Shown here: positions 17,447-26,928 of the stretch, piece after piece
Layout: every line of letters starts with the position of its first letter
Numbering within the stretch: the stretch's first letter is position 1
Origin: Omnitrophica bacterium RIFCSPHIGHO2_02_FULL_51_18
GTDB lineage: Bacteria; Omnitrophota; Gorgyraeia; 2-02-FULL-51-18
Reading direction: 5' to 3'
DNA length: 44,894 nt
Assembly (NCBI GenBank): GCA_001804125.1
Contig: MHFI01000064.1
Location: 13,020-57,913, forward strand
The notes under the pieces: model-generated
Seen by the model: the letters and a program-made list of their open reading frames with translations, nothing else
What the model was told of the DNA's origin: nothing
Database searches by the model: none
Made by a program: the position numbers and the translations under genes

Positions 17447-18492
17447 ATTTCGTCAGAAAGATTTACCCTAAGCGCACGCTCTCCGTGCTGGACGTGGGCG
17501 CGGAGACGGTCGTGGCATTGATTGCCCAAAGAAAAGGGGACGGCGCGTTTCAGGTGCTCGGCGCCGGCGATTCCCCGGCCGGCGGTACAAAGCAAGGAGT
17601 GATCGCGCATCTGGGTGATGCCGTGGAATCGGTGGCGGCGGCGATCCGCAGGGCCGAAAGCACTGCGGGCGTGTCCGTCGAGACGCTTTATTTTAATTTG
17701 GAGGACCCGGAAGCACAGAGCCTCGAGGTGCGGGGATCAAAGCATTTGTCCGGAGAAGGCGAGATCCGGCGCTTCGATGTCGAGCAGGCCTGCCAGACCG
17801 CCAAGCGCCTGGCGGCCCATTTTGACCGCACGATCATTTATTTCAAAGAGCTGGGGTTTATAATCGACGAGCGCGATCATGTGATAAATCCGCTGGGCGT
17901 GTTCGGCAGTAAGTTAGACGTGGTTGCGCACGTGGTCCAGGTGCGTTCACGGGTGTGTGAAGAATGGAACCGTCTCATGGCGCGCGCGGGCGTCGAAAGG
18001 CCCGTCAGCGTTTTTTCGGCCTTGTCCACGGCCTGCGGGATTTTACCCAGGGAAGACCGGATAAAGAAGCGGGTCATCGTAGAAGCCGGCCGGGATTTGA
18101 CGAGTGTATTTCTATTTGAAAATAACGGCATCACGGATTACAGGGTCTGTCTGACCGGCGATAGGGGCCCCGATGAAATCGGGATCCATGCGGCCCAGAT
18201 GGCCCGGGAGCTTATGAAAAGAAGCGAAGGCGCCGAGCAGTTTTTTTTGGCAGGGGATCTCACGGCGAACGATTCTCTGGAACGCGTTTTAGAGAATGAA
18301 CTGGGGATCCCCGTGCGCCGTTCTTCGCCTTTAGGCGTCGAGACACTGAGCCGCCCCCGGGATGCGGGTATCGTAGGGCTTTTGCACGTGGCCGATGAGC
18401 TTGAGAGAAAAAACCCCGCGTTTCACACAAAGAAGCACCTCTTCTCCACGATGCGTGACCGAGCCGTTTCTTATATCAACGAGTATTTTTAG
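17443..18492 (+). CDS. ftsA: FtsA-like actin-fold cell division protein (divergent)
   Basis: LSVLDVGAETVVALIAQRKGDG; position after ftsQ; domain order resembles FtsA but nucleotide-binding motifs are degenerate. Confidence 0.7.
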   Translation: MNFVRKIYPKRTLSVLDVGAETVVALIAQRKGDGAFQVLGAGDSPAGGTKQGVIAHLGDAVESVAAAIRRAESTAGVSVETLYFNLEDPEAQSLEVRGSKHLSGEGEIRRFDVEQACQTAKRLAAHFDRTIIYFKELGFIIDERDHVINPLGVFGSKLDVVAHVVQVRSRVCEEWNRLMARAGVERPVSVFSALSTACGILPREDRIKKRVIVEAGRDLTSVFLFENNGITDYRVCLTGDRGPDEIGIHAAQMARELMKRSEGAEQFFLAGDLTANDSLERVLENELGIPVRRSSPLGVETLSRPRDAGIVGLLHVADELERKNPAFHTKKHLFSTMRDRAVSYINEYF

Positions 18493-18504
18493 GGAGTTCA
18501 TAAT

Positions 18505-19725
18505 TTGTATAGAAGCTCAATACCCGGAATCCTGTCGGACCTTAAAAAAGGCAGGCTCATCATCGTCATTGATGATGAAGACAGGGAAAATGAAGGCGAC
18601 CTGGTCGTCGCGGCCGAGTTTGCAACACCGGCGAAGATTAATTTTATGGCTAAACACGGCCGCGGAATTATCTGTGTGTCGATGGAGGGGAAGCGCCTTG
18701 AGGGACTCGGGGTAGACCTCATGGTTGCCCATAATACCGATGAGCTGAAGACGGCTTGGACGGTTTCGATTGACGCCCGGCGCGGCATCAGCACGGGCAT
18801 TTCAGCTTATGACCGGGCCCGCACGATCAAGGTATTGATTGACCCCAAGACCAAAAAAGAGGATTTGGTGAGACCGGGACACCTGTTTCCGTTGAGGGCG
18901 CGTGAGGGCGGGGTGTTGGTGCGGGCGGGACACACGGAAGCCTCCGTGGATCTGATGAAACTGGCGGAGCTGTATCCGGCCGGCGCTATTTGCGAGATCA
19001 TGAACGATGACGGCAGCATGGCGCGCACGCCGGATTTGATCGCGTTTGCCAAAAAACACGGGCTAAAGATTTGCACCATCCGGGACTTGATTGAGTACCG
19101 CCGAAAAAAAGAAAAGCTTGTTTTTAAAGCGGTCGAAACGCGCATCACGAACGATTACGGCGAGTTTAAGCTGGTGGCTTACGAGTCGACCGTGGACAAG
19201 GATTATCACGTGGCGCTCGTGATGGGCGATATTTCACCGAATAAACCGGCTTTGGTGCGCGTGCATTCGGAGTGCTTTACCGGCGATATCCTGGGCTCCA
19301 AGCGGTGTGATTGCGGCGAGCAGCTTCACAACGCGATGAAATTGATTGCGAAGGAAAGGCAGGGGGTGCTTCTTTATATGAGGCAGGAAGGCCGGGGAAT
19401 AGGACTTTTGAATAAATTGAAGGCTTATCAATTGCAGGACAAGGGATTGGATACCGTGGAGGCCAATAAGAAACTGGGATTTCCGGCGGACCTGCGTCAC
19501 TATGGGGTGGGCGCCCAGATTTTGGCCGATTTGGGGATCCGGAGCATAAGGCTTCTCACGAATAATCCGAGAAAAATCGTGGGTCTGGAAGGTTATGGAC
19601 TTAAAGTAGTTGAGCGCGTGCCGATTGAAATCAAACCGCATCCGCATAACCGGAAATACCTGGAAACCAAGAGGAAGAAGCTGGGGCATTTTTTGGGCGC
19701 GCTTCATGGAAAAAAGAAAAGATAA
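18505..19725 (+). CDS. ribBA: Bifunctional DHBP synthase / GTP cyclohydrolase II RibBA
   Basis: [19 protein letters not shown] (RibB); [22 protein letters not shown] and [22 protein letters not shown] (RibA). Confidence 0.95.
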   Translation: MYRSSIPGILSDLKKGRLIIVIDDEDRENEGDLVVAAEFATPAKINFMAKHGRGIICVSMEGKRLEGLGVDLMVAHNTDELKTAWTVSIDARRGISTGISAYDRARTIKVLIDPKTKKEDLVRPGHLFPLRAREGGVLVRAGHTEASVDLMKLAELYPAGAICEIMNDDGSMARTPDLIAFAKKHGLKICTIRDLIEYRRKKEKLVFKAVETRITNDYGEFKLVAYESTVDKDYHVALVMGDISPNKPALVRVHSECFTGDILGSKRCDCGEQLHNAMKLIAKERQGVLLYMRQEGRGIGLLNKLKAYQLQDKGLDTVEANKKLGFPADLRHYGVGAQILADLGIRSIRLLTNNPRKIVGLEGYGLKVVERVPIEIKPHPHNRKYLETKRKKLGHFLGALHGKKKR

Positions 19726-20215
19726 TTCTCTGAAAGGAATTCCGGAGTCCAAAGGGAGCTTCCGGGCGAAGGGCCTTAAAATAGCGGTCGTCGTTTCAGA
19801 CTTCAATGAGTATCTCACCCGCGGGCTTCTGCTGGGTGCCGTGGATACGTTGCTGCGCCACGGCGCGCGAAAGCCGGACATCAAGGTTTTCCATGTGCCC
19901 GGCGCGTTTGAAATCCCTCTGGCAGCCAAGAGGCTTGTTCAAAAAAAGAGGTGGGATGCGGTGATCACGCTTGCGGTCGTGATCCGGGGAGAAACCAAGC
20001 ACTTTGATCAAGTCGTGAGGGAAAGCGCGCGGAGCCTGCGGGAACTCAGTGACCGGAGTGAAATACCGGTCATCCTGGGTATTATTTCTGCCCACACGGT
20101 TGCGCAGGCGGTCGAGCGCGTAGGGGTCAAGCACATGAATAAAGGGCGTGAGTGGGCGATGGCGGCGATTGAAATGGCCAATCTCATGCGGGATCGTTCT
20201 CTGAAGAAAAAATGA
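19706..20215 (+). CDS. ribH: 6,7-dimethyl-8-ribityllumazine synthase RibH
   Basis: ATG 19706 ([17 protein letters not shown]); [47 protein letters not shown]. Confidence 0.93.
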   Translation: MEKRKDNSLKGIPESKGSFRAKGLKIAVVVSDFNEYLTRGLLLGAVDTLLRHGARKPDIKVFHVPGAFEIPLAAKRLVQKKRWDAVITLAVVIRGETKHFDQVVRESARSLRELSDRSEIPVILGIISAHTVAQAVERVGVKHMNKGREWAMAAIEMANLMRDRSLKKK

Positions 20216-20670
20216 GAAAACGCACGAAAGCGCGCGAATTTGCGCTTCAGATTCTTTATCAGGAGGATATTTCGCATTCGGATGTCGACGAGGTCTTCGA
20301 GGATTTCTGGAAGGAGAAAACCGGCCTGACTTTGTTCCCCGGAGAGGACGAAGCACCGGAAGAACATGAAAATAACGCCGAGGTCCGCCAATACACCGAA
20401 CGCATCGTGCGCGGCACGATTGAAAAGCTCGAGATCATCGACAAGATGATAGAACGATTTGCCGAGCATTGGGAACTCAAGCGCATGGCCTACGTGGACA
20501 GGAACATCCTGCGCCTGGCCGCTTACGAAATGATGTTCATAGATGAAATTCCCGTCAAGGTGGCGATCAATGAAGCCGTGGAACTTGCGAAGCGCTACGG
20601 AGAAGCCGATTCCTCCAAGTTCGTAAATGGCATCTTAGATAAGATCGCAAAAATGGAATGCAAAAAGTAA
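20212..20670 (+). CDS. nusB: Transcription antitermination factor NusB
   Basis: RTKAREFALQILYQED; NILRLAAYEMMFIDEIPVKVAINEAVELAKRYGEADSSKFVNGILDKI. Confidence 0.93.
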   Translation: MRKRTKAREFALQILYQEDISHSDVDEVFEDFWKEKTGLTLFPGEDEAPEEHENNAEVRQYTERIVRGTIEKLEIIDKMIERFAEHWELKRMAYVDRNILRLAAYEMMFIDEIPVKVAINEAVELAKRYGEADSSKFVNGILDKIAKMECKK

Positions 20671-21773
20671 CTCCCAAAGATCTTTTTTTCATGCGCAGAG
20701 CCATCGCGTTGGCCCGGCGCGGGGAAGGTCGTGTGCACCCAAACCCGCTCGTGGGCGCCGTGCTTGTGAAAGCCGGACGCATCATCGGCGAGGGCGCTCA
20801 TCAAAAATTCGGCGGTTTGCACGCGGAGGTATTTGCGATTCAAAAATCAGGACAAAAGGCCAAAGGTGCGACACTTTATGTGACGCTTGAACCGTGTTCC
20901 CACTACGGGAAGACGGGACCTTGCGCGGACCTTATTCTGGAATCGGGAATCAAAAAAGTGGTGATTGCCGCCAGAGACAAAAACCCGCTTGTGAACGGGC
21001 GGGGCATTCGGAAATTGAAAAAAGCGGGTGTGCGGGTGGTGGAAGGGGTTCTCGAAAAAGAAGCGGCCGCGCTCAACAGGGATTTCAATCACTGGGTCCG
21101 GCATAAGGTGCCTTACGGCGTCATCAAGGTCGCGCAAAGTTTGGACGGCAAGATTGCCACGAAGACTGGCGAGTCACGCTGGATTACGGGCAAGGAAGCG
21201 CGTGAGTTTTCGCAGACACTTCGCGCTTCCTCCGATGCGATCCTGGTGGGGGTAAACACCGTGTTGAAGGACAATCCTTCCTTAAGCGTGCGAAACGGCC
21301 ACAAGACGAAGGGCTCTTCGAAGACACCTTTCAAAGTGGTGCTGGACAGTTTTCTGCGAACCCCCTTAAATGCAAATATTTTCTCAAACAAATCAAAAGG
21401 TCCGGTGATCATCGCGGCTTCGCATCGGGCAAACAAAAATCGGCTTTCCTCCTTGCGAAAGAAAGCCCAGGTGCTTGTTTTGCCGGAGAAAAAAGGCCGC
21501 GTGGATTTAAGGCTTCTTTTTAAGGAACTGGCCCGGCGGGGGATTGTGAAGGTTTTGATCGAGGGCGGCGGAGCGGCGATTGCGGACATCTTAGACAAGC
21601 GGCTGGCGCGCGAGCTTTATTGGTTCGTGGCCCCGAAGATCATCGGTGGGAAAAATGCCGTCCATTCCGTTGCCGGTGAAGGCGTCGGTTCATTGCAAAA
21701 GGCGGTGGCGCTTCAATCGGCGAGCGTTCGGCCCGTAGGCAAAGATTTTTTGATTCACGGATTTATTTCCTGA
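20658..21773 (+). CDS. ribD: Bifunctional riboflavin deaminase/reductase RibD
   Basis: MRRAIALARRGEGRVHPNPLVGAVLV; LEPCSHYGKTGPCADLIL; SLDGKIATKTGESRWITG. Confidence 0.95.
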   Translation: MQKVTPKDLFFMRRAIALARRGEGRVHPNPLVGAVLVKAGRIIGEGAHQKFGGLHAEVFAIQKSGQKAKGATLYVTLEPCSHYGKTGPCADLILESGIKKVVIAARDKNPLVNGRGIRKLKKAGVRVVEGVLEKEAAALNRDFNHWVRHKVPYGVIKVAQSLDGKIATKTGESRWITGKEAREFSQTLRASSDAILVGVNTVLKDNPSLSVRNGHKTKGSSKTPFKVVLDSFLRTPLNANIFSNKSKGPVIIAASHRANKNRLSSLRKKAQVLVLPEKKGRVDLRLLFKELARRGIVKVLIEGGGAAIADILDKRLARELYWFVAPKIIGGKNAVHSVAGEGVGSLQKAVALQSASVRPVGKDFLIHGFIS

Positions 21774-21775
21774 AA

Positions 21776-22381
21776 ATGTTTACGGGCGTCATTGAGAAAA
21801 CAGGGGTCGTGAGAGAATGGAAGCGCTCGAAGAGCGCCCGCGCGAAAATCCTCGGGCTGAGCTGTCCGGCGGGCTTGGCACGTGCGCTTAAAATCGGCGG
21901 CAGTGTCTGCGTGAACGGGGCGTGTCTTACGGTCGTTCAAAAGCGTGGGAATCATATTTACTTTAACGTCGTTGCCGAGACGCTGAAAAGAACCACACTC
22001 GGAAGCCTTAAACGCGGGGACAGCGTTCATTGGGAACTCCCGCTCAAGGCCAATGCCAGGCTCGACGGGCATTTTGTGCTGGGCCATGTGGACGGCAAAG
22101 GCAAGATCCTTCGCGTGCTTCCCGGGAAGAATCAAACAAGCCTCCTCGTCGGATTTCCAAAGCCGCTTGCGCCTTTTTTTCTGGAAAAAGGGTCGGTGGC
22201 CGTGAACGGCGTCAGTCTGACTATCGGCGAAGTCACCCGAAACGCGTTTTGGCTCCATTTAATCCCCTACACACTTAAGAAAACCCGCTTGGCCGGGTTG
22301 AAGAAAGGGGACCGCGTGAATTTGGAGGCGGATATCCTGGTAAAACTGCTGGCCAGGATGTTTAAGAAGTCATTCAATTAA
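21776..22381 (+). CDS. ribE: Riboflavin synthase alpha subunit
   Basis: MFTGVIEKTGVV; VNGACLTVV; FVLGHVDGKGKI; SVAVNGVSLTI (duplicated lumazine-binding domains). Confidence 0.95.
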   Translation: MFTGVIEKTGVVREWKRSKSARAKILGLSCPAGLARALKIGGSVCVNGACLTVVQKRGNHIYFNVVAETLKRTTLGSLKRGDSVHWELPLKANARLDGHFVLGHVDGKGKILRVLPGKNQTSLLVGFPKPLAPFFLEKGSVAVNGVSLTIGEVTRNAFWLHLIPYTLKKTRLAGLKKGDRVNLEADILVKLLARMFKKSFN

Positions 22382-22409
22382 TTGACAACCCCTAAAGGCT
22401 CATTATAAG
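22382..22409 (+). promoter_or_regulatory. Sigma70-type promoter for the bamD-like gene
   Basis: TTGACA (22382-22387), 16-bp spacer, TATAAG (22404-22409). Confidence 0.6.
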
Positions 22410-22437
22410 CTATAGGCTTGAATTTACCGGAACTTTC

Positions 22438-23436
22438 ATGATAAACAAAAAACGGGTTGTTTTATTCTTATTGTTCGCTTCGGTGTTCGTCAGCGGGGTT
22501 TCTCAGGCTTATTGGGTGTGGAGCCCTGACATTGGGAAATGGATCAATCCCAAAAATTCCGCAAAAGATACGCCTGAAGAACAGTTTAATTGGGCCATGC
22601 AGTTTTATGGGCAGAAGAACTGGGACCGTGCGATCGAGGAGTTTGAAAAGCTTCCCGAGGCGTTTCCAAATTCACGTATGGCAGCCGAGGGCGTTTATTA
22701 TGCCGGGCTTTGCTGGGAAGAGAAGCAGGACTTGGCCAAGGCCGCCGATGCCTATCAGAAGCTCATAGACCGCTATCCCTACAGCGACCGCATCAAGGAC
22801 GCCACCCATCGCGAGTTTGAAATTGCCAACCAGTTTGCCTCCGGAGAAAAGATGAAGCTTCTGGGGATCCTCGTGCTTTCGGGGCAGGACAAAGCGATAG
22901 AGCTTTACAAGCATGTCGTAAAAAACGCCCCGTACGGCAGTTACGGCGCCGAGGCGCAGTTCCAGATCGGTGAAGTTTACAAGACGATGCAGGAATACGA
23001 AGAGGCCCAAAAGGCCTATCAGCAGGTCATCGACGAGTATCCCAATTCGGAACTGGTGACGAAGGCGCGCTATCAGATCGCCTATGTGGGGATGGAGGCC
23101 TCTAAAAAATCTCAGTACAATGAACAGTATGCCGAGCGGGCGATCGAGCAATTTGAGGACTTCAAGAAGACGTTTCCGGAGGATCAGCAGGCGCTCGAGG
23201 CCGATGAATCCATCCGTGTGCTGCGCGCGAAGAAGGCCCAGCAAAACTTTGAGGTGGGCTCCTTCTATGAAAAACAGAAGAAATTCTCAAGCGCCAAGGT
23301 CTATTACGGCGAGGTTTCCCAAAAGTACGCTGACACGCCGGCGGCCGAGGAAGCCAAGCGGCGGCTGCAAAACATTCTTCAGAATGAGAGCGGCGAGAGA
23401 AAACCTGACTCTAAACCCTGGTACCGCCCATGGTGA
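22438..23436 (+). CDS. TPR outer-membrane assembly protein (BamD/YfiO-like)
   Basis: Signal peptide; EEQFNWAMQFYGQKNWDRAIEEFEKLPEAFPNSRMAAEGVYYAGLCWEE; several TPR units; followed by lptE. Confidence 0.75.
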   Translation: MINKKRVVLFLLFASVFVSGVSQAYWVWSPDIGKWINPKNSAKDTPEEQFNWAMQFYGQKNWDRAIEEFEKLPEAFPNSRMAAEGVYYAGLCWEEKQDLAKAADAYQKLIDRYPYSDRIKDATHREFEIANQFASGEKMKLLGILVLSGQDKAIELYKHVVKNAPYGSYGAEAQFQIGEVYKTMQEYEEAQKAYQQVIDEYPNSELVTKARYQIAYVGMEASKKSQYNEQYAERAIEQFEDFKKTFPEDQQALEADESIRVLRAKKAQQNFEVGSFYEKQKKFSSAKVYYGEVSQKYADTPAAEEAKRRLQNILQNESGERKPDSKPWYRPW

Positions 23437-23987
23437 AAACAGGTTCAGAGCTGATCAGGTCTTTGGTTTTATCGCTGTGTGTTGTGATGCTCGGGACGGG
23501 TTGCGGCTATACGACCAAGTCCAACCTGCCTGAACATATCAAGACGATCCATGTGGAACCCGTCAAAAATACGATAGATCTTTCCACGGAGGTGAGCGAC
23601 AAGGAGCGTTTTCGCGTTTACCGCCCCGGCGTGGAGGTGGACATCACCAACGCCATCATCAACCGTTTCGTGTTTGACGGAAATTTGAAGATTGCCTCGG
23701 CCGATAAAGCCAATGCCGTCGTGGAGTCGAAGCTCCTCGATTACCGCCGCGACACGCTTCGGTACAGCGCCGGCGACGATATCCAGGAATATCGCCTCAG
23801 CATTGTGCTGGATGTGAGCGTGTATGAAGCGGGGACGCATAAAATGATCTGGCAGGACGCGGCACTGACCGGGGATACTTCCTTCTTCTTGTCCGGTTCG
23901 CGCGCCGTCAGTGAAGACGTGGCGGCCGCGAAGGCCGTGGAAGACGTGGCGCGCCGAGTGGTGGAAAAAACCATCGAAATATGGTAG
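23430..23987 (+). CDS. lptE: LPS assembly lipoprotein LptE-like
   Basis: Lipobox LGTGCGYT; IKTIHVEPVKNTIDLSTEV...DITNAIINRFVFDGNLKIAS; upstream of holA. Confidence 0.75.
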   Translation: MVKTGSELIRSLVLSLCVVMLGTGCGYTTKSNLPEHIKTIHVEPVKNTIDLSTEVSDKERFRVYRPGVEVDITNAIINRFVFDGNLKIASADKANAVVESKLLDYRRDTLRYSAGDDIQEYRLSIVLDVSVYEAGTHKMIWQDAALTGDTSFFLSGSRAVSEDVAAAKAVEDVARRVVEKTIEIW

Positions 23988-23999
23988 CCGCATCTCTTT

Positions 24000-24063
24000 A
24001 TCCCGCCCTTCGTTTCACCTTGTGAGGCATGAAATCGCTGACAGAACCTTCGAAGGGCGGGAT
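24000..24063 (+). promoter_or_regulatory. Perfect 13-bp inverted repeat enclosing the holA start codon
   Basis: ATCCCGCCCTTCG (24000-24012) / CGAAGGGCGGGAT (24051-24063); holA ATG at 24029 in the loop. Confidence 0.6.
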
Positions 24064-25009
24064 TTACCTCCTCGTAGGTAAAGAAGAGTTCCTGAAAAAA
24101 GAATTCGTCCGTAGTCTCAAAAGCTCCCTTTTTAAGAATCTTTCCGAACTGGACCTCAATTTTCGGGAATTTGACGCCGAGCCGGGCGGTTTTGCCGCGT
24201 TTAAGGATTTCCTTCAGACGCTGCCTTTTTTAAGTCCCCAGCGGCTTGCGGTCTTGTCCGGCGTGGATGAGCTCGAAGAGGGGGAAAAAGAGAGCTTGCT
24301 TTCCTTCATCGCTTCCTTCCCGTCTTCGGCCGCCGCGGTTCTCGTGTCCTGCGAGACGAGCGCCAAAAAAAACCCCTTCTTATCCGCCGTGTCCAAGAAA
24401 GCAAAGACGGTGTCGTGCTACGCCCCGTTTGACAGGGATCTGCCGCAGTGGATTTCCACGCGTGCGAAGCATGCGGGGATACGGCTTGAACCGGCCGCGA
24501 GTGCGCTTCTCATCGATAAAATGGGCAAGGATGTGCCGGCGCTTTCGTCATCGCTCGAGATGCTTGCGACTTACATTCATCCGAGGAAAGACGTAAACGC
24601 GGGCGATGTGGAAGCGCTGCTGGGGCGTTCGCTCCAAAATGATGTGTTCGTGCTGGTGGACAACCTACTGAAAAAAGACGCGAAGGCCGCGCTTTCCATG
24701 ACCGCCAATTTTTTAAGGGAGGGGATACGGGGTTTTGAGATTGTGGCGGTTCTGGCCGGACAGTTTGAACGGATGCGAAAGGCCAAAGCGCTGATGGACG
24801 AAGGGCTTCCCGGTGCTCAAGTGGGCACCGAGCTTAGGGTGCATTCATTTTTCATGGATAAGTTTGTCGTGCAGGTGAAAAGCCTTTCGCGGTTTGACCT
24901 GCGGAAGGTTTTTCGGGAGCTCTTGCTGTGTGATGAATCGATCAAGACAGGCGCTTTAAGCGAAAGCCTGGCCGTCGAACGGCTGGTGCTTTCCCTGTGC
25001 CTGCAATAA
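24029..25009 (+). CDS. holA: DNA polymerase III delta subunit
   Basis: GGIYLLVGKEEFLKKEFV; GRSLQNDVFVLVDNLLKKDAKAAL; position before rpsT. Confidence 0.85.
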   Translation: MKSLTEPSKGGIYLLVGKEEFLKKEFVRSLKSSLFKNLSELDLNFREFDAEPGGFAAFKDFLQTLPFLSPQRLAVLSGVDELEEGEKESLLSFIASFPSSAAAVLVSCETSAKKNPFLSAVSKKAKTVSCYAPFDRDLPQWISTRAKHAGIRLEPAASALLIDKMGKDVPALSSSLEMLATYIHPRKDVNAGDVEALLGRSLQNDVFVLVDNLLKKDAKAALSMTANFLREGIRGFEIVAVLAGQFERMRKAKALMDEGLPGAQVGTELRVHSFFMDKFVVQVKSLSRFDLRKVFRELLLCDESIKTGALSESLAVERLVLSLCLQ

Positions 25010-25021
25010 TTGCCTAGGCTT

Positions 25022-25288
25022 CTAAACTTTGATGGCGTTGATTTTGAGGGTGGTGCGGGACTTCTGGCGGGAGGCGAGGTTCTTATGAATCAGGCCTTTT
25101 TTAACCGCCTTATCCAGTTTTGAAAAAAGATCCCGGGACAAAGCCAGCGCTTCCGGCTTTTTGTTGCCGACAATGAGCGTTTTTACCTTGCGCTGGATCG
25201 TACGAAGATCCGACAGCGTCTGCACGTTGAGTGCGCGGCGCTTCTTATCGATGCGGATCTTTTTGATGGATGAACGTCTATGAGCCAT
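25022..25288 (-). CDS. rpsT: 30S ribosomal protein S20
   Basis: MAHRRSSIKKIRIDKKRRALNVQ...LFSKLDKAVKKGLIHKNLASRQKSRTTLKIN. Confidence 0.95.
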   Translation of the reverse strand: MAHRRSSIKKIRIDKKRRALNVQTLSDLRTIQRKVKTLIVGNKKPEALALSRDLFSKLDKAVKKGLIHKNLASRQKSRTTLKINAIKV

Positions 25289-25311
25289 AATTTCTCCCTT
25301 ATAGGCACAGT

Positions 25312-25340
25312 ATCTTACAGAAAACGAGTTTGAGTGTCAA
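25312..25340 (-). promoter_or_regulatory. rpsT promoter on minus strand
   Basis: Minus strand TTGACA (25340-25335), 17-bp spacer, TAAGAT (25317-25312). Confidence 0.6.
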
Positions 25341-26910
25341 AATGAATTCATCGCTTGCAAAATCCGCCGGAATTCTAGGGAGTCTCACGGCCTTGAGCCG
25401 GGTGCTGGGGTTCGTGCGGGACCTCATTATCGCGACCGCGTTCGGGACGGGTGTCGCAGCCGAGGCGTTTGTCGTGAGCTTCAAGATTCCGAACCTCCTG
25501 AGGGACCTCGTGGGAGAAGGTGCCATGAACTCGGCGTTTGTGCCGGTGCTGACGGAGTGTCATGAAAAAAGAAAGGAAGAGTTCTGGCATCTGGTGTCGA
25601 CGCTGTTTTTTATGATGACGGCGATTTTGATTTTGTTGTCCGTTTTGGGGTGCGTGTTTGCGCCGCAGATTGTGCGTTTGATTGCCCCGGGTTTCGTCCT
25701 CTCCACGGACCCCGAAAAATTTCCTCTCACCGTTAAACTCACACGCGTGATATTTCCTTATTTGTTTTTCATCGGCCTCTCGGCGCTTGCTATGGGCGTC
25801 TTGAATTCCCTGAAGGAGTTCGGAAGCTCCGCGCTCGGGCCCGTATTTTTAAATATCTCGATGATCGTGGCGGGTTTCTTTTATGAAAAACACTACGGCC
25901 CCATGGCGCTTGTGGTGGGCGTCCTGGCCGGCGGCGTGCTGCAGCTGGGGTGTCAGATCGGGCCGCTTTTAAAGCGGGGGTTCCGCCTCACCCCACCTCG
26001 GTGGAACCACGATTCCGTAAAAAGGATCGGAAGGCTTCTCCTGCCGCGCGTGTTCGGTTCTGCGCTTTACCAGATCAACGTGTTCGTCGATTCCGTCCTG
26101 GCTTCGTTTGAAACGATCATCGGACCCGGCGGCCAGTCCGCGCTTTATTACTCGAACCGTCTTTTTCAGCTGCCGCTTGCGATTTTCGGCTATTCGATTG
26201 CGCAGGCTGCGTTGCCCACGTTTTCAAGTCAGATGGTTCTTAAGGATCTCGAAGGATTTAAGTCGACGTTCTCGGCGGCTGTGCGGTCGCTGGCGCTTGT
26301 GGTGCTGCCGGCCTCCGCAGGGCTTATCACCTTGTGCGGGCCGATCGTGCGAATCATTTTCGAGCACGGCCGTTTCAACGCGTATTCGACGCAGATCACG
26401 CAGAGCGCGCTTTATTTTTATGCGTTCGGGCTTTTGTCGTGCTGCCTGATCAAACTTTTGGTGAACGCGTTCTACGCGATGCAGGACACGCGCACGCCCG
26501 TGAAGACGATGCTGATGGCCGTCGTTTTGAACGTGATCTTAAGCCTTCTTATGATGCGGCCCCTGAAGATCGGCGGGTTGGCGCTGGCCTCCACGCTGTC
26601 GGCCACCGTCAACGTCGTTATGCTCTATGTGTTTTTAAGAAAGAGGGTGGGCGCGATTGATGAACGGCGGATTCTCAAAAGCATCTTTAAAATTTCGACG
26701 GCGGCGGCGGTCATGGGGTTTTTTTCGTTTTCATTCAACCATTGGGTTCTGGAGGCGCATCGCGGTGCCCCGACGACCCTTCAGGCGTTTTATCTTTTTC
26801 TGGGGATCAGTTTAAGCGTCTTGGTGTATCTGGGTTCCGTGTGGGTCTTGAAAGTCGAAGCCCCGCCCTTCCAAAGTGGACGGAGCTTCTTTAAAAAAGG
26901 TGTCAAATGA
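25330..26910 (+). CDS. murJ: Lipid II flippase MurJ (MviN)
   Basis: LGSLTALSRVLGFVRDLIIATAFGTGVAAEAFVVSFKIPNLLRDLVGEGAMNSAFVPV. ATG 25342 is a likely alternative start. Confidence 0.95.
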   Translation: MSVKMNSSLAKSAGILGSLTALSRVLGFVRDLIIATAFGTGVAAEAFVVSFKIPNLLRDLVGEGAMNSAFVPVLTECHEKRKEEFWHLVSTLFFMMTAILILLSVLGCVFAPQIVRLIAPGFVLSTDPEKFPLTVKLTRVIFPYLFFIGLSALAMGVLNSLKEFGSSALGPVFLNISMIVAGFFYEKHYGPMALVVGVLAGGVLQLGCQIGPLLKRGFRLTPPRWNHDSVKRIGRLLLPRVFGSALYQINVFVDSVLASFETIIGPGGQSALYYSNRLFQLPLAIFGYSIAQAALPTFSSQMVLKDLEGFKSTFSAAVRSLALVVLPASAGLITLCGPIVRIIFEHGRFNAYSTQITQSALYFYAFGLLSCCLIKLLVNAFYAMQDTRTPVKTMLMAVVLNVILSLLMMRPLKIGGLALASTLSATVNVVMLYVFLRKRVGAIDERRILKSIFKISTAAAVMGFFSFSFNHWVLEAHRGAPTTLQAFYLFLGISLSVLVYLGSVWVLKVEAPPFQSGRSFFKKGVK

Positions 26911-26928
26911 GTTTTAGGAAGGGCGGGG
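26861..26928 (+). promoter_or_regulatory. Perfect 12-bp inverted repeat enclosing the uvrC start codon
   Basis: CCCCGCCCTTCC (26861-26872) / GGAAGGGCGGGG (26917-26928); uvrC ATG at 26907 in the loop. Confidence 0.6.

Noticed and set aside
18480-18510. FMN riboswitch upstream of the riboflavin genes
   Set aside because: Only 12 bp separate ftsA and ribBA; no room or RFN-element sequence.
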